A stretch of 40,072 nt of DNA from Actinomycetes bacterium (lineage in GTDB: Bacteria; Actinomycetota; Acidimicrobiia; Acidimicrobiales; RAAP-2), in the NCBI GenBank assembly GCA_021791615.1, contig JAJYWG010000035.1, forward strand, positions 1-40,072. Direction: 5' to 3'. A program made the translations under genes and the position numbers. Under the pieces are notes generated by a model. That model had not been told where the DNA came from and did not search any database. It was given only the letters and a program-made list of their open reading frames with translations. This document shows, in pieces, positions 8,233 to 15,485 of the stretch; positions within the stretch are counted from its first letter, which is position 1; every line of letters begins with the position of its first letter.

Positions 8233-8907
8233 TCACGGCTTCATCTTGCTCTTCGGCTGTAAGACTCCGACCGCCTTCGCCTGCTGGACTAGTGCCATCG
8301 GCCCCACGTCGTGGGCAGCCCAACGCAGAGCCTTCTCTGCCCGGTTACGGGCCGAGCGGCGTCCGTAGAGGCGGGCACAGAAGCTGGTGCGCACCTGGGT
8401 CTGCTCCAGCACCAGGTCGTCGTCGACCTCGCCTTCTGCGATCACCACCAGGCGCCGACCATGAGCCGACAGTGCCGCTTCGACCAGCTCGGCGTTCATC
8501 GAGGCCAGGCGGTCTCGGTGCTCGACGACAACGGTGGTGACCGTGGGGTCGGCGAGCAATCGGCGAAGCTTGGTCCGTGAACCGTTCATCCCCGAGCCGA
8601 CCTCTGCTTCGACCCGGACCACTCGATGGCCGGTCTTGCCTGCCCACTCGGTGAGCGGTGCCACCTGGCGGTCCAGATCTCCCCGCTGGTCGCGAGAGGA
8701 CACACGGGCGAAGAGCCCGAGCGTCTCTTCTGGAATAGAGAGGACGGCCTCGGGGGAGACGAGCAACGTCTGCTGGTTCACCCGGACCGCCGTCACCCGG
8801 AGCATGCCCGCATGGAACCAGCTGTATGCGGTCTGGGGGTGGATGCCCTGGCGACGTGCCCACTCGGTCAAGTTCACACACTCGCTACTACTCGAACGTG
8901 TGTGCAT
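8233..8907 (-). CDS. tnpA: IS607 TnpA serine recombinase
   Basis: A 224-residue transposase. Residues about 11-40 form a MerR-like helix-turn-helix (NLTEWARRQGIHPQTAYSWF), followed by the resolvase catalytic core, which starts LFARVSSRDQRGDLDRQ near residue 65 with the nucleophilic serine in VSS. Next come VVEHRDRLA and the C-terminal TSFCARLYGRRSARNRAEKAL helix typical of IS607 TnpA. The order, DNA-binding domain before the catalytic domain, is the IS607 signature and the reverse of classical resolvases. No frameshift or missing motif is seen, so it may be active even though the adjacent tnpB is broken. Confidence 0.92.
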   Translation of the reverse strand: MHTRSSSSECVNLTEWARRQGIHPQTAYSWFHAGMLRVTAVRVNQQTLLVSPEAVLSIPEETLGLFARVSSRDQRGDLDRQVAPLTEWAGKTGHRVVRVEAEVGSGMNGSRTKLRRLLADPTVTTVVVEHRDRLASMNAELVEAALSAHGRRLVVIAEGEVDDDLVLEQTQVRTSFCARLYGRRSARNRAEKALRWAAHDVGPMALVQQAKAVGVLQPKSKMKP

Positions 8908-8977
8908 GGTGTATCACTGACTGATGTTGGAGCAGTTCGCTACCCCACTCGTGTCGGCCTCTCAGGCAGAGGGGCAT

Positions 8978-10522
8978 CTACTCCCACACGGCCAGCTCGG
9001 TGTGCCGTGGCCCGTCTTCAACGCCAGATTCCGGTCCGAACACCATCGTTGCCCTTCGGTCTTCGTCCCAGCGCGGCCACTCGCCCACAAGTGGGTGTGA
9101 CGGATCACCGTGCCAAGCGAAGGAGGTCCACGTGCTTTGCATCTTGTCCGACAAGGCATCAGCTTCGGGACCCGAGCCCGAGAACAGAGAAATCGCCGGA
9201 TGACGGTGAGTACCGAAGACGAAGGGAATCTCCAGGGCGTGACATGAGCCCAGGAACCCTCCGAAGGCTGGGGTCTCCCACGTGAACAGATATACAAAGG
9301 TCTGTCTCTGATGGATCACCTGGGAGCTTGCCACCCTGAGAGACGGGACGCGAAAGACGAGGTCGCTTCCGGCCGCCACCCAGAGCTCGCGCGGTGTGAC
9401 CTTCTCTCCTCGCTGCTCCCTGGCCCACCGATAGGCCTTGACCACATCCTCTGGACGGTGATCCGGATGAACCTGAGCCAGCCAGCGCAACAACCCTTCG
9501 TCATCCAAGTTGGCAAGGCGCGCGTCCGCCAGAGCGAAGAACGTCAGCTCGTCGCGGTTGGTTCCTATCAAAAGCGCCACGCCTGCCGCTTCTCCGCCAG
9601 CAACGGCATCCAGTGGTTGCCGAGGAAGGAGGTGTCCGTCAATTACGGGCAAGAACGGAAGTGGCAGCTCTCCGGCAGGCGGAGGCCGGTTCTGGATCTC
9701 CTGCGTTGCTGCCACCAGTTCCGCCGCCGGAATACCCAGCAGCGCTGTACGAGTGATCTCTCGGACACCGAGAAGCTTGGCCAGTTCTTCGGCCGCCCGG
9801 ACTGCTTGGTTCGGCGAGTGCGTGTAGGGAGGTCCGCTTTGGACGATGGCCCGTTGGAAGAGGCCACGTGCTGCAGGCATGCCAAGAAGAGCGGAGATGC
9901 TCATTCCTCCGGCTGACTCGCCGAACACCGTCACGTTCCCCGGGTCACCTCCGAACGATGCGATGTTCTCCTGAACCCAACGCAGAGCGGCCAACTGGTC
10001 CCGAAGGCCCCAGTTCCCTCCCACCGTCGACCCAGTGCCTTCGGCCAGTGCCGGGTGACCCAGGAAGCCCAGAGCGCCCAGGCGGTAATTCACGGTGACG
10101 ACGACGACACCCCCGTGGCGAGCAAGCTGTCCTCCGCGGTACAGCAGGCTGGAACCACTACCGCTGGTGAACCCACCTCCATGGATCCACACCATCACCG
10201 GCCTACCCTGCCCATTTGGAGCCACGTCTTCATCCGGTGTTGAGCCATGTGGCGTCCACACGTTGAGGGTGAGACAGTTCTCGTCTTGCTCCAGAGGATC
10301 CCCAGGTATGGCCACACCAGGGGTTGGGGGCGGTTGAGGGGCGATCGGACCGAACTCTGACGCCTCCCGGATGCCCGACCACCGAAGTGGAGGCTCGGGA
10401 GGACGCCAGCGGCGTACACCATCAGGAGAGCGGCCGTAGGGAATTCCCGAGAACGCCCAAACACCCTGCCGTTCGATTCCTCGAAGACGCCCTCCGGCTA
10501 CTGAAACCACCCCGTCGAACAC
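8978..10522 (-). CDS. Type-B carboxylesterase
   Basis: A 514-residue alpha/beta hydrolase of the carboxylesterase/para-nitrobenzyl-esterase family, hydrolysing carboxylic esters. The catalytic triad is visible: Ser203 in GESAGG, Glu325 in GTNRDEL and His428 in SCHALEIPFVFG. The oxyanion-hole motif HGGGF is at 114-118, and EDENCL-type residues (QDENCLTLNVW) lie near 79-89. The length is typical. No signal peptide is seen, so it is probably cytoplasmic. The start is a GTG at 10522 and the upstream ribosome site is weak. It is divergent from the NlpC/P60 gene and its 3' end abuts the IS607 element. Its natural substrate cannot be read from the sequence. Confidence 0.92.
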   Translation of the reverse strand: MFDGVVSVAGGRLRGIERQGVWAFSGIPYGRSPDGVRRWRPPEPPLRWSGIREASEFGPIAPQPPPTPGVAIPGDPLEQDENCLTLNVWTPHGSTPDEDVAPNGQGRPVMVWIHGGGFTSGSGSSLLYRGGQLARHGGVVVVTVNYRLGALGFLGHPALAEGTGSTVGGNWGLRDQLAALRWVQENIASFGGDPGNVTVFGESAGGMSISALLGMPAARGLFQRAIVQSGPPYTHSPNQAVRAAEELAKLLGVREITRTALLGIPAAELVAATQEIQNRPPPAGELPLPFLPVIDGHLLPRQPLDAVAGGEAAGVALLIGTNRDELTFFALADARLANLDDEGLLRWLAQVHPDHRPEDVVKAYRWAREQRGEKVTPRELWVAAGSDLVFRVPSLRVASSQVIHQRQTFVYLFTWETPAFGGFLGSCHALEIPFVFGTHRHPAISLFSGSGPEADALSDKMQSTWTSFAWHGDPSHPLVGEWPRWDEDRRATMVFGPESGVEDGPRHTELAVWE

Positions 10523-10617
10523 GATGGCACCCTACCGGGCGATTGGAACGGGAACGCGAACCAGCACCTCCCGGATGCAATCCCGAGTCGAAGTCATCGG
10601 GCCCGCCCCTTGGATTC

Positions 10618-10658
10618 TGTGGTCAATGCGGTTATTGTGGCCAATGTGGCAAGTGTGA
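10618..10658. repeat. 18-bp imperfect tandem repeat upstream of the NlpC/P60 gene
   Basis: Two 18-base units start at 10618 and 10636 with TGTGGYCAATGYGG, and a partial third starts at 10654 (TGTGAAATGGGGG). They end at the preferred GTG start of the hydrolase gene, so they lie in its leader or, if an upstream TTG is used, encode its first residues. A regulatory role is possible but unproven. Confidence 0.6.
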
Positions 10659-11974
10659 AATGGGGGCTGGGACGTCCAAACGGGCCACAACACCGGTATC
10701 GAGCACCCCTGATCGGTGCTCTGGTCGCATCCCTCGCCGCCGCTTCACTGGTTCTCGCGCCCCCAATCGGTCCCGCCGGAGCCACGAGCGGTGCGACAAG
10801 CGCGACGCCTACAAGACCTGGAACAACCCAGATCACAAGTACTCAGCAGGAGGCCAGCTCCCTGGAGGCCACCATTGCCCAGCAAGAGCAGCAGTCAGCC
10901 GCCTTGAGCCAGCGCTTCGATGCCGCCCAACAGCAGATCGACACCCTCCAAGCCGAGCTGGCCGTCACCGAATCTCGGCTGCTGAGGATCCGGTCCCAGA
11001 TCACGACCGACAGAGCCCGACTGGCCAAAGATGCAGTCCGGGCTTACATGTTCGGAGACGTGGCGACGCAAATCGCCGCGGTGTTCTCGACGTCGGCCAA
11101 CGGAATCGACGACCGCGTCGAGTACGAGAACACGGTGATCGGCGACGTCTCGGCCGACGCCGCTTCACTCGGCCAGGCTGAGTCAAGCATGACCACCGAC
11201 GAGGCCCACCAGAAGGCCGAAGTGAGTGGTGCTCAGGCCGCAGCACAACAGGCGGAACAGCTCCGCCAGTCCAATGAGGCGGCGACTGCGCAGACCGAAG
11301 CCACTCTCCAAAAGGTGCAGGGCACGTTGGCCCAGGAAGTCGCCGCTGCGGCCCGGGCCAAGGCCATTCAGGAAGCCGCCGCGGCGCAGGCGGCTCGCTC
11401 GGCAGCCGCGGCGCAAGCCGCCGCGGCGCAGGCGGCAGCGGCGGCGACGGTCGTCGCTACCGTCGATGGGAGCGGTACATCCACCGCTTCCATCACAGCT
11501 GCCAATCAAGCAGCGGCGGCGGCAAGTCACGACCAAGGTGGAACACCATCTGGGGCAGGCACTCCGACTTCCGTCGGAGGGAGCGGATCATCCAACAGTG
11601 CCGGTTTGGCGGCCGTGCGGGCAGCTATATCTCAGCTGGGAGTTCCCTACGTATGGGGGGGAGAGACTCCCGGAATCGGATTCGACTGCTCGGGCCTCAC
11701 GCAATGGGCCTGGGCACAGGCCGGCGTGTCGATCCCGCGCACAGCGGCAAGCCAGTACGCGGCTGTGCCCCATGTGGCGCTCAACGATCTGGAGCCCGGG
11801 GACCTCCTCTTCTACTTCAACCTGGACGGGGACGGCATCGTGGACCACGTCGTCATGTTCGTAGGATCGGGGCCATATGGCTCACAAACCATCATCCAGG
11901 CACCCGAGACCGGAGAAACCGTCTCGTACTCCCCTCTCTTCACGTTCGGGCTGATCGGTGCTGGTCAGCCTTAG
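10655..11974 (+). CDS. Secreted coiled-coil NlpC/P60 peptidoglycan endopeptidase
   Basis: About 439 residues from the GTG at 10655. This start places a basic N-terminus (KWGLGRPNGPQHRYR) directly before a hydrophobic export segment ending near APPIGPAGATSGA. A TTG at 10610 would also keep the frame. After the signal comes a long coiled coil (about 50-260) with alanine/glutamine-rich repeats, in the manner of PcsB/RipA-type hydrolases, a Ser/Thr/Gly linker, and the catalytic domain from about 318. Cys345 in FDCSGL and His398 in VDHVVMFVG are the expected catalytic residues. It should cut peptide cross-bridges in peptidoglycan outside the membrane, probably during division or growth, with the coiled coil mediating control. 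It stands alone upstream of the envelope glycan block. Confidence 0.88.
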   Translation: MKWGLGRPNGPQHRYRAPLIGALVASLAAASLVLAPPIGPAGATSGATSATPTRPGTTQITSTQQEASSLEATIAQQEQQSAALSQRFDAAQQQIDTLQAELAVTESRLLRIRSQITTDRARLAKDAVRAYMFGDVATQIAAVFSTSANGIDDRVEYENTVIGDVSADAASLGQAESSMTTDEAHQKAEVSGAQAAAQQAEQLRQSNEAATAQTEATLQKVQGTLAQEVAAAARAKAIQEAAAAQAARSAAAAQAAAAQAAAAATVVATVDGSGTSTASITAANQAAAAASHDQGGTPSGAGTPTSVGGSGSSNSAGLAAVRAAISQLGVPYVWGGETPGIGFDCSGLTQWAWAQAGVSIPRTAASQYAAVPHVALNDLEPGDLLFYFNLDGDGIVDHVVMFVGSGPYGSQTIIQAPETGETVSYSPLFTFGLIGAGQP

Positions 11975-12022
11975 TCGGCACCACTGTGCGAGAAGCTGGG
12001 TGAGAGCACACGGTGATCCCAC

Positions 12023-12044
12023 TCCGGGACGGGTCACACCCGGA
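12023..12044 (+). terminator. Possible terminator hairpin after the NlpC/P60 gene
   Basis: TCCGGG at 12023-12028 pairs with CCCGGA at 12039-12044 across a 10-base loop, 48 bp after the hydrolase stop and just before a good promoter. There is no T-run, so this is only a candidate. Confidence 0.3.
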
Positions 12045-12050
12045 TGCTCA

Positions 12051-12079
12051 TTGACACGCGGTCATTAGAGCGACATGAT
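12051..12079 (+). promoter_or_regulatory. Sigma-70-like promoter for the envelope glycan block
   Basis: A perfect -35 box TTGACA at 12051-12056 and a -10-like CATGAT at 12074-12079 are separated by exactly 17 bp. Transcription from here would produce a leader of about 170 bases before the glycosyltransferase start at 12257. Confidence 0.6.
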
Positions 12080-12224
12080 CTTAGGGATCTGCGATGGCGG
12101 CCGCAGGTAGTGGACTCGGCTCGAGATGCACGCCAGGCACTGATCTGATTGTGCGGGAGTATTCTGATCGCCGTCCGCGGGGAGCTGGGCCGGCGATGAG
12201 GGGATGGCGGGGAGCATGGGGGGA

Positions 12225-12240
12225 ACTGCGGATACGCAGT
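12225..12240 (+). promoter_or_regulatory. Hairpin just upstream of the ribosome-binding site
   Basis: ACTGCG (12225-12230) and CGCAGT (12235-12240) form a perfect 6-bp stem with a GATA loop. It ends four bases before the Shine-Dalgarno GGAGGT (12245-12250) of the next gene, so it could affect translation initiation. Confidence 0.35.
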
Positions 12241-12256
12241 GGGCGGAGGTCACCCG

Positions 12257-13468
12257 GTGATCGCGCCGGCCCCAGAGCACTCCAATCGCCCCGGAATGGC
12301 ATTCCGGATCAGCGCTCGCCGCGATCCGAGGCCCGATCCCCGCGACCTCGCACTTACGATCGTCATTCCGGCCTTCAACGAAGAGGCTCGCCTAGATGAC
12401 TCCCTCCCACTACTCACAGTGGGCGCCGCCACCGGCGCCATCGACCCCGCAACCACCGAGATCATCGTCGTGGATGACGGCAGCACCGACTGCACCGCCG
12501 AACGTGCTCTCGCCCTGCTCAGGAGATTCCCGCATTCCCGTGCCGTCCGCCTTCATCGCAACGTCGGCAAAGGTGGTGCGGTTCGCGCCGGAGTGGCTCA
12601 GGTCCGGTCACCAGTCTCAGTGTTCATGGACTCCGACATGTCCGTGGATCCTTCGCAACTTCCCCAGTTGCTCGCCGCTCTGGAGCAGGCAGACGTCGCC
12701 ATCGGATCCCGCGCACTCCCGACGTCGACGGTCATCTGCGACAACTTCGGACGCATCATCATGGGCCGCATGTTCAACCGCGTGGTCAATGCTGCCACCA
12801 AGTTGTCGCTCGAAGATACGCAATGCGGGTTCAAGGCCTTCCGGACTCCCATTGCTCGCCTCCTGTTCCAATTCACCCGCACCGAGCGATTTGCCTTTGA
12901 TGTCGACCTATTGGTCCTCGCTCGTAGGCTCGGCCTGAGGATTGCTGAGGTTCCGGTCTTCTGGCGTCACGTCGGAGGAAGTCGGGTGCGCATGTTGCGT
13001 GACCCACTGTCGATGTTGAGCGACGTAATGAGTATCAAAGTCGATAGCCATTCGACTCAGTCGACCGGTGGCTTAGTCGTCATGTCGGATGAGGCGAAGC
13101 AGGATCTGGTGCCGGCGATCCAGGCAGTGCTGGATGAAAATTATCAGTACGTGCCCGGTCGCTCCCCGCTCATATGCACCCTCGAAGGTGGAGGGGCACT
13201 CGTCCTATTCCCAATGACTCCCGAGAGCGAAGCCTGGGAGTTCGCCGAGTGCCTTACTACGCGCTTTCCCCAATTCCGGGTGTCGTACCAGAGGTTCGGT
13301 ATCGAAGATCTGGCGCGCCACGAACTCTGGAGCGCGAGTTCGAGCTGCGGTCATTCAACGTCATTCAGGGCTAATGCCGTTGACGCCAGCGCCAGAGCTC
13401 TCAATCGCCCCATGTCTTCATCTCCGGGAGGCCAGATCGCCTCAAGCATCACCCCCCTGGTCACTTGA
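12257..13468 (+). CDS. Dolichyl-phosphate-sugar-synthase-like GT2 with an extra C-terminal domain
   Basis: 403 residues. GTG at 12257 is chosen because GGAGGT sits six bases upstream. Residues about 30-250 are a GT2 fold of the polyprenyl-phosphate glucose/mannose synthase type: TIVIPAFNEEARL, EIIVVDDGSTDCT, NVGKGGAVRAG, the metal-binding D125-S-D127, and DTQCGFKAFR. Such enzymes move a sugar from a nucleotide donor to polyprenyl phosphate at the membrane, giving donors for GT-C enzymes such as the AftD-like protein downstream. Residues about 275-403 form an unrecognised extension (YVPGRSPLICTLEGGGALVL, then a long polar tail) that is not part of the usual family. No membrane helices follow the catalytic domain. 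The gene opens the glycan block. Confidence 0.8.
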   Translation: MIAPAPEHSNRPGMAFRISARRDPRPDPRDLALTIVIPAFNEEARLDDSLPLLTVGAATGAIDPATTEIIVVDDGSTDCTAERALALLRRFPHSRAVRLHRNVGKGGAVRAGVAQVRSPVSVFMDSDMSVDPSQLPQLLAALEQADVAIGSRALPTSTVICDNFGRIIMGRMFNRVVNAATKLSLEDTQCGFKAFRTPIARLLFQFTRTERFAFDVDLLVLARRLGLRIAEVPVFWRHVGGSRVRMLRDPLSMLSDVMSIKVDSHSTQSTGGLVVMSDEAKQDLVPAIQAVLDENYQYVPGRSPLICTLEGGGALVLFPMTPESEAWEFAECLTTRFPQFRVSYQRFGIEDLARHELWSASSSCGHSTSFRANAVDASARALNRPMSSSPGGQIASSITPLVT

Positions 13469-13522
13469 TCGTTCCCACGCCTTCACCAATTTCGTGTCGA
13501 CATCACGATTAGGCCATGCGCG

Positions 13523-15460
13523 ATGAAGATCGTCATGGTCAATTGGCGTGACCTAGCCCATCCTCAGGCCGGTGGCTCCGAAGTGCTCGCAGACCGCCTA
13601 CTTCGAGAGCTCACATCACGGGGACACCAGGTCGCGCTGGTCTGTGGTGGGCCTGTCGATGCCCGCCCATATCAAGTCCACGAAGCAGGAGGCACCTTCA
13701 GCCAGTACTTGGGTGTGCCGTTCGTCCATGCCCGCCATTACCGTGACGCAGACGTCGTCATCGACGTGGAGAACGGGCTCCCCTTCTTCTCGCCCTTATG
13801 GCGTCGGGGGCCGTCAATTTGCCTCGTTCACCACGTCCATACTGACCAGTGGAGGTCCCGCTTCCCGGCTCCGATTGCCGCAGGTGCCTCGGCAGTAGAG
13901 CGGCACCTCATGCCGGCGGTCTATCGGCACAACCTCTTCGTTGCCGTCTCACCGTCCACCGCTCGAGCACTCGTGGAGATCGGCGTAAGCCCCGGGCGGA
14001 TCCGTGTCATCGAGAGCGGCGTGGACCTGCCCGAAGGGAAGTTGGCTGAAAAGACATCGGAGCCCCTATTCCTCTCCCTTGGCCGTCTCGTCCCACACAA
14101 GCGTCTTCACCTGCTTCTTGCGGCATGGAAGCACGTCCAGCCGCATGTCGGTGGTCGGTTCGTGATGGTCGGCGACGGTCCTGAGTTCGCTGCGCTACGG
14201 GCCCAGGCCGAGAGTGTCCCAGGTGCCCACGTCATCGGTCGAATAAGCGAAGAAGACAAAGCTCGCCTTTTAGCCCAATCATGGTTCCTGGTGCACGCAG
14301 CGCACCATGAAGGATGGGGAATGTCCATTCTCGAGGCGGCTGCGAGTGGGACGCCCTCCTTGGCTGCAGACGTTCCCGGTGTACGTGACGCCATTGTCAG
14401 GAACCAGACGGGTGTGCTGGTCGACGCGTCGGGGCCACGTCTGGAATTGGACTTGGCCCACGAGTGGATCGCGCTGGCGCGGAACGAATCTCTTCGCGAG
14501 GCGATGGGCACCAGCGCTCGCTCACACGCTGCTCGATACTCGTGGGAGCGCACTGTCTCCACGTGGATCAGGCTCCTCACTGAAGCGGTAGATACTTTCC
14601 ACCATCGGCGACGATCCACCGGAATTCCCCTCGGACCCGTGGAACGGGGTGCGATTGCCACTTCTGGTCACCAGGAGACGCGGTGCCCCGGAAAGGGCCT
14701 CGAAAACTCCACTGGACCCGCACCACGCTCAGGGAACGGGATACGGCGCTCTCTGACTCTGTTCCAGGCGTTCCGACGGCAATTCGAAGATCCAGATCAC
14801 TTCTACACGCTTCTGGGAGACGACACCGCGGAGATCGTTGACCGCTATCACAGGCTTGCCGGCACGAGTGTCTTGGACGTGGGTGGCGGCCCAGGATACT
14901 TTGCCGAGGCCTTCCGTCGGCGTGGGGCGAAGAGCGTCTTCGTGGAGCCGTTCTGGGACGAGATGACCGCACCTGGACGAGCACTCGGCTATGGCGTGAT
15001 CGGCGATGGACTGGCGTTGCCTGTTGGTGACGACACCTTCGATGTGGTGCACTCGTCGAATGTCATCGAGCACGTTGACCGACCCGCGATCCTGTTCCAC
15101 GAGCTCGTACGGGCGGCTAACCCCGGAGGCACCATCTTTCTGGCATTCACCAACTGGCTGTCGCCATTCGGCGGCCATGAAACTTCGCCATGGCACTATT
15201 TGGGGGGCGAACGTGCAGCTCGACGCTACGAGAGGCGGACGGGATATCCTCCCAAGAATCGTTTTGGCGCGAGCTTGTTCCCGCTCAGCATCAAGACCGT
15301 GCTCTCGCTAGCTCGGGATCACGCCGGAGTTGACGTGATCGATGTGTTCCCTCGCTACTACCCCCAGTGGACTCGAAGGGCAGTCGACGTCCCCGGACTG
15401 CGGGAATTCGTGACCTGGAACCTCGCCCTCGTCCTCCGCCGCCAAGAGGAATCGGACTGA
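13523..15460 (+). CDS. Fused GT4 glycosyltransferase and SAM-dependent methyltransferase
   Basis: 645 residues. Residues 1-365 are a GT4 (GT-B) glycosyltransferase: the start MKIVMVNWRDLAHPQAGGSE is typical, LFLSLGRLVPHKRLH marks the donor domain, and HEGWGMSILEAAASGTP holds the conserved E(x7)E. A linker of about 60 residues follows. From about 440 comes a class I methyltransferase with LDVGGGPGYFAE as the SAM loop, DDTFDVVHSSNVIEHV as motif II-III, and a Tyr/Trp-rich end (YYPQWTRRAV). In mycobacteria two separate genes of this type (Rv0225 and Rv0224c) lie near the aftD locus; here they are one protein directly before the AftD homologue, 25 bp upstream. It probably adds and methylates a sugar on an envelope glycan. 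Confidence 0.85.
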   Translation: MKIVMVNWRDLAHPQAGGSEVLADRLLRELTSRGHQVALVCGGPVDARPYQVHEAGGTFSQYLGVPFVHARHYRDADVVIDVENGLPFFSPLWRRGPSICLVHHVHTDQWRSRFPAPIAAGASAVERHLMPAVYRHNLFVAVSPSTARALVEIGVSPGRIRVIESGVDLPEGKLAEKTSEPLFLSLGRLVPHKRLHLLLAAWKHVQPHVGGRFVMVGDGPEFAALRAQAESVPGAHVIGRISEEDKARLLAQSWFLVHAAHHEGWGMSILEAAASGTPSLAADVPGVRDAIVRNQTGVLVDASGPRLELDLAHEWIALARNESLREAMGTSARSHAARYSWERTVSTWIRLLTEAVDTFHHRRRSTGIPLGPVERGAIATSGHQETRCPGKGLENSTGPAPRSGNGIRRSLTLFQAFRRQFEDPDHFYTLLGDDTAEIVDRYHRLAGTSVLDVGGGPGYFAEAFRRRGAKSVFVEPFWDEMTAPGRALGYGVIGDGLALPVGDDTFDVVHSSNVIEHVDRPAILFHELVRAANPGGTIFLAFTNWLSPFGGHETSPWHYLGGERAARRYERRTGYPPKNRFGASLFPLSIKTVLSLARDHAGVDVIDVFPRYYPQWTRRAVDVPGLREFVTWNLALVLRRQEESD

Positions 15461-15485
15461 TGAGCTTCTTCAGGTTTGAAGCGAC

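Larger units (their letters stand above)
6525..8960 (-). mobile_element. IS607-family insertion sequence
   Basis: A serine-recombinase tnpA and a tnpB lie in tandem on the minus strand, 32 bp apart, which is the standard IS607 arrangement. The element sits between two convergent genes: the flavoprotein gene ending at 6404 and the esterase gene ending at 8978. IS607 elements have no inverted repeats or target duplications, so the borders given are approximate. The right boundary is set by the start of tnpA plus a short leader, the left by the hairpin-rich tail after tnpB. Confidence 0.8.

Noticed and set aside
10594..10680. Cysteine-rich peptide (CGQCGYCGQCGKC) in one plus-strand frame
   Set aside because: It arises from the 18-bp repeat before the NlpC/P60 gene, and its frame has no credible continuation or start; a metal-binding peptide is not supported.
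12085..12256. Cyclic-di-AMP or other known riboswitch in the long leader
   Set aside because: I could not match the leader to any riboswitch consensus I know; only a simple hairpin is evident.
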